From the NCBI GenBank assembly GCA_013298335.1, contig JAAFHI010000121.1:1-7790 (forward strand): a DNA stretch of 7,790 nucleotides, in the 5' to 3' direction. Positions 7,051-7,790 of the stretch are shown in pieces. The notes under the pieces are model-generated. The model worked only from the letters and a program-made list of their open reading frames with translations. It did not search any database and had not been told where the DNA came from. The first letter of the stretch is position 1. Each line of letters opens with the position of its first letter. This DNA is from Actinomycetota bacterium (GTDB lineage: Bacteria; Acidobacteriota; Blastocatellia; Chloracidobacteriales; Chloracidobacteriaceae). Made by a program: the position numbers and the translations under genes.

Positions 7051-7341
7051 TTGCTCGAAAACCGATGCCGCCTCGCCACCAATCTCAGATTCACCTATGC
7101 CGTCAAAGTTCAAAAAATTCGGGCCGGGAAACCATACCCTTCTTCCGCGAAGAAATCCCCGTTTGACGGGGGCGGGACGATCCTGAACGGAAGCGTTGAC
7201 AAAGGCCGGCGAGACTTTCTCGACAAAACCTCAAATCCGCCGCCCAAAACGGATTTCACCGACGATGAACGCCACCCATACGCAACGGTCAAAGGAACGG
7301 GTGAAACCGTCGTGTACCGCGTCGTCCTCAAGCACAAGTAA
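7051..7341 (+). CDS. Doubtful short reading frame, perhaps a degraded gene
   Basis: A frame open from about 7000 to the TAA at 7341 could encode up to 113 codons. It has no ATG; TTG at 7051 is the only usable start and has no clear ribosome site. The C-terminal part (DFTDDERHPYATVKGTGETVVYRVVLKHK, given here only as a description of its 29 residues from about 7252) looks protein-like, with charged and strand-forming residues, while the N-terminal part does not. Another frame (ATG at 6980 to TGA at 7186) overlaps it and looks less natural. I recognise no family. It may be a remnant of earlier cargo between the collagen-like gene and the right end. Confidence 0.2.
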   Translation: MLENRCRLATNLRFTYAVKVQKIRAGKPYPSSAKKSPFDGGGTILNGSVDKGRRDFLDKTSNPPPKTDFTDDERHPYATVKGTGETVVYRVVLKHK

Positions 7342-7452
7342 CCAAGGGCTGGTTCGATTGTGCCCAATAAACCCCTTTTTCAAGTCGTGTGTACTCCTGG
7401 TCACTTTATGCCAACAGTGCCCCCTGGTGTGATCAATGGTCAGTATTGAAAG

Positions 7453-7506
7453 AAAAAAGTGAAGCCGATGCGCTCACAGTTTGTGTCGCATCGGCTTCAC
7501 TTTTTT
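7453..7506. terminator. Strong bidirectional intrinsic terminator
   Basis: The arms AAAAAAGTGAAGCCGATGCG (7453-7472) and its exact reverse complement (7487-7506) form a perfect 20-bp stem. CACA and TGTG add four more pairs around a GTT loop. The stem carries an A-tract on the left and a T-tract on the right, so it can act as a rho-independent terminator in both directions. It lies just inside the right-end sites and would isolate the element from neighbouring transcription. Confidence 0.85.
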
Positions 7507-7522
7507 CCAAATTCGCACTTTA

Positions 7523-7640
7523 TGACACTTTATGCCTGTTTTTTGTACTTTCTGACATTTTATGCCTGTACACTTCAAGAAAAATTCAACCAATAGCTGT
7601 AAAATTCCCTCGTTTATGACATTTTATGCCTGTTTTTTGT
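7523..7640 (+). repeat. Right-end direct-repeat sites R1-R3, likely TnsB-binding sites
   Basis: Three copies share TGACA(C/T)TTTATGCCTGT: R1 at 7523-7546, R2 at 7553-7570 (shorter match, ending TGTA) and R3 at 7617-7640. R1 and R3 differ at one of 24 bases. All face the right end and lead into the terminal repeat, which starts with the last base of R3. Degenerate copies of CACTTTATG occur at 7516-7524 and 7402-7412, so the array may once have been longer. Multiple oriented sites at one end are typical of Tn7-like right ends. Confidence 0.82.
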
Positions 7641-7663
7641 GACATTTTATCGTTGTAATGACA
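7640..7663 (-). repeat. Right terminal inverted repeat of the transposon (site R4)
   Basis: TGACATTTTATCGTTGTAATGACA read on the plus strand is the reverse complement of the left terminal repeat at 23 of 24 positions. Its inner 11 bases are the same as in sites R2 and R3, so it belongs to the same binding-site family. Host sequence starts at 7664 with TAGGG. Confidence 0.88.
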
Positions 7664-7704
7664 TAGGGGCTGAAAGCTTTGCGGGAATGGCAAGGGAAAC
7701 GGGA

Positions 7705-7790
7705 ATGCGCTTTTTCAATACAAACGGCCCGATGGAAACGGATATCCATTACGTGATCTCTCCGTTATCGCGCGTAAATCTCACGGAATT
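7705..7790 (+). CDS. AAA-ATPase-like protein, N-terminal 28 codons only
   Basis: The gene runs off the right edge. The visible start MRFFNTNGPMETDIHYVIS followed by PLSRVNL resembles the N-terminus of a family of AAA-ATPase-like proteins (FNT-x-GP, then D-HY and P-L-R before an ATP-binding P-loop). That P-loop would lie beyond the window, so the call is tentative. The ATG at 7705 is preceded by AAGGG at suitable spacing; an in-frame ATG at 7687 would add six residues. The frame is also open back across the transposon boundary to about 7603, so a start inside the element end cannot be excluded. It begins 42 bp outside the element, which has probably separated it from its original promoter. Confidence 0.55.
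   Translation, partial: MRFFNTNGPMETDIHYVISPLSRVNLTE

Larger units (their letters stand above)
819..7663. mobile_element. Tn7-like transposon with TnsA-TnsB fusion and TniB/TnsC
   Basis: The element is bounded by near-perfect 24-bp inverted repeats that begin TGT and end ACA, as in Tn7, Tn5053 and CAST elements. Additional internal copies of the same site lie next to the ends. Inside are a TnsA domain fused to a DDE transposase of the TnsB/TniA type and a TniB/TnsC ATPase, transcribed toward the left end. Cargo is a secreted collagen-like protein on the opposite strand. No TniQ, TnsD or TnsE homologue, resolvase or Cas gene is visible. The five bases outside the ends differ (AAGCA on the left, TAGGG on the right), so the usual 5-bp target duplication is absent. 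The left flank is hsdR and the right flank is an unrelated ATPase gene. The total length is 6845 bp. Confidence 0.85.

Noticed and set aside
819..7663. CRISPR-associated transposon (CAST)
   Set aside because: The TGTCA-rich ends and TnsAB/TnsC layout recall CASTs, but there is no Cas12k or Cascade gene, no TniQ and no spaced direct-repeat array inside the element.
7402..7663. CRISPR array at the right end
   Set aside because: The repeats are short and unevenly spaced (30, 64 and 23 bp), share one orientation ending in the terminal repeat, and recur at the left end, so they are transposase sites.
7636..7670. Outward promoter formed by the right end (TTGTGA, 17 bp, GACATA)
   Set aside because: The -10 match is poor and AT-rich end sequence gives such pairs by chance; there is not enough to call it.

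Overview
The window holds one apparently complete Tn7-like transposon of about 6.85 kb (819-7663), with chromosomal sequence on both sides. Composition is moderately GC-rich with AT-rich element ends. The style of the proteins (a glycine-rich secreted collagen-like protein, TniB/TnsC and HsdR types common in environmental bacteria) would fit a planctomycete or a similar environmental Gram-negative bacterium. That placement is an inference from protein style, not shown by a marker gene.

Left flank (1-818): the first 28 codons of an unidentified minus-strand gene with a strong Shine-Dalgarno sequence, then a broken C-terminal piece of a type I restriction enzyme R subunit (hsdR). The hsdR piece is cut at the transposon boundary, carries an in-frame TAG, and loses family similarity at its far end.

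Transposon (819-7663): the ends are 24-bp inverted repeats with one mismatch, beginning TGTCATTACAAC and ending with its complement. They are joined by further copies of a TGACATTTTATGCCTGTTTTTTGT-type site, the likely transposase-binding sites. Reading leftward on the minus strand are a TnsA endonuclease domain fused in frame to a TnsB/TniA DDE transposase, and a TniB/TnsC AAA+ ATPase gene that overlaps it by ATGA. The TnsA part is interrupted by one amber codon (4616-4618) in an otherwise open frame. No TniQ/TnsD target selector, no Cas gene and no CRISPR array is visible inside the ends. A roughly 470-bp divergent intergenic region carries a perfect 17-bp inverted repeat 176 bp apart. Rightward on the plus strand is a 525-residue secreted protein with Gly-X-X-rich tracts, the only clear cargo. 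A hairpin, a possible degraded short gene, a perfect 20-bp bidirectional terminator hairpin and the multi-site right end follow.

Right flank (7664-7790): the first codons of a gene resembling the AAA-ATPase-like family that begins with an FNT-x-GP motif. It starts 42 bp outside the transposon end.

How it fits together: TnsA plus TnsB would cut both strands at the ends and join them to a target chosen through TnsC. If the amber codon is a real stop, TnsA activity is lost, and any TnsB made would be expected to give replicative, cointegrate-type movement. Together with the missing TniQ, the missing target-site duplication and the unrelated flanking genes, this suggests an element that is defective, recently rearranged, or dependent on functions supplied elsewhere.
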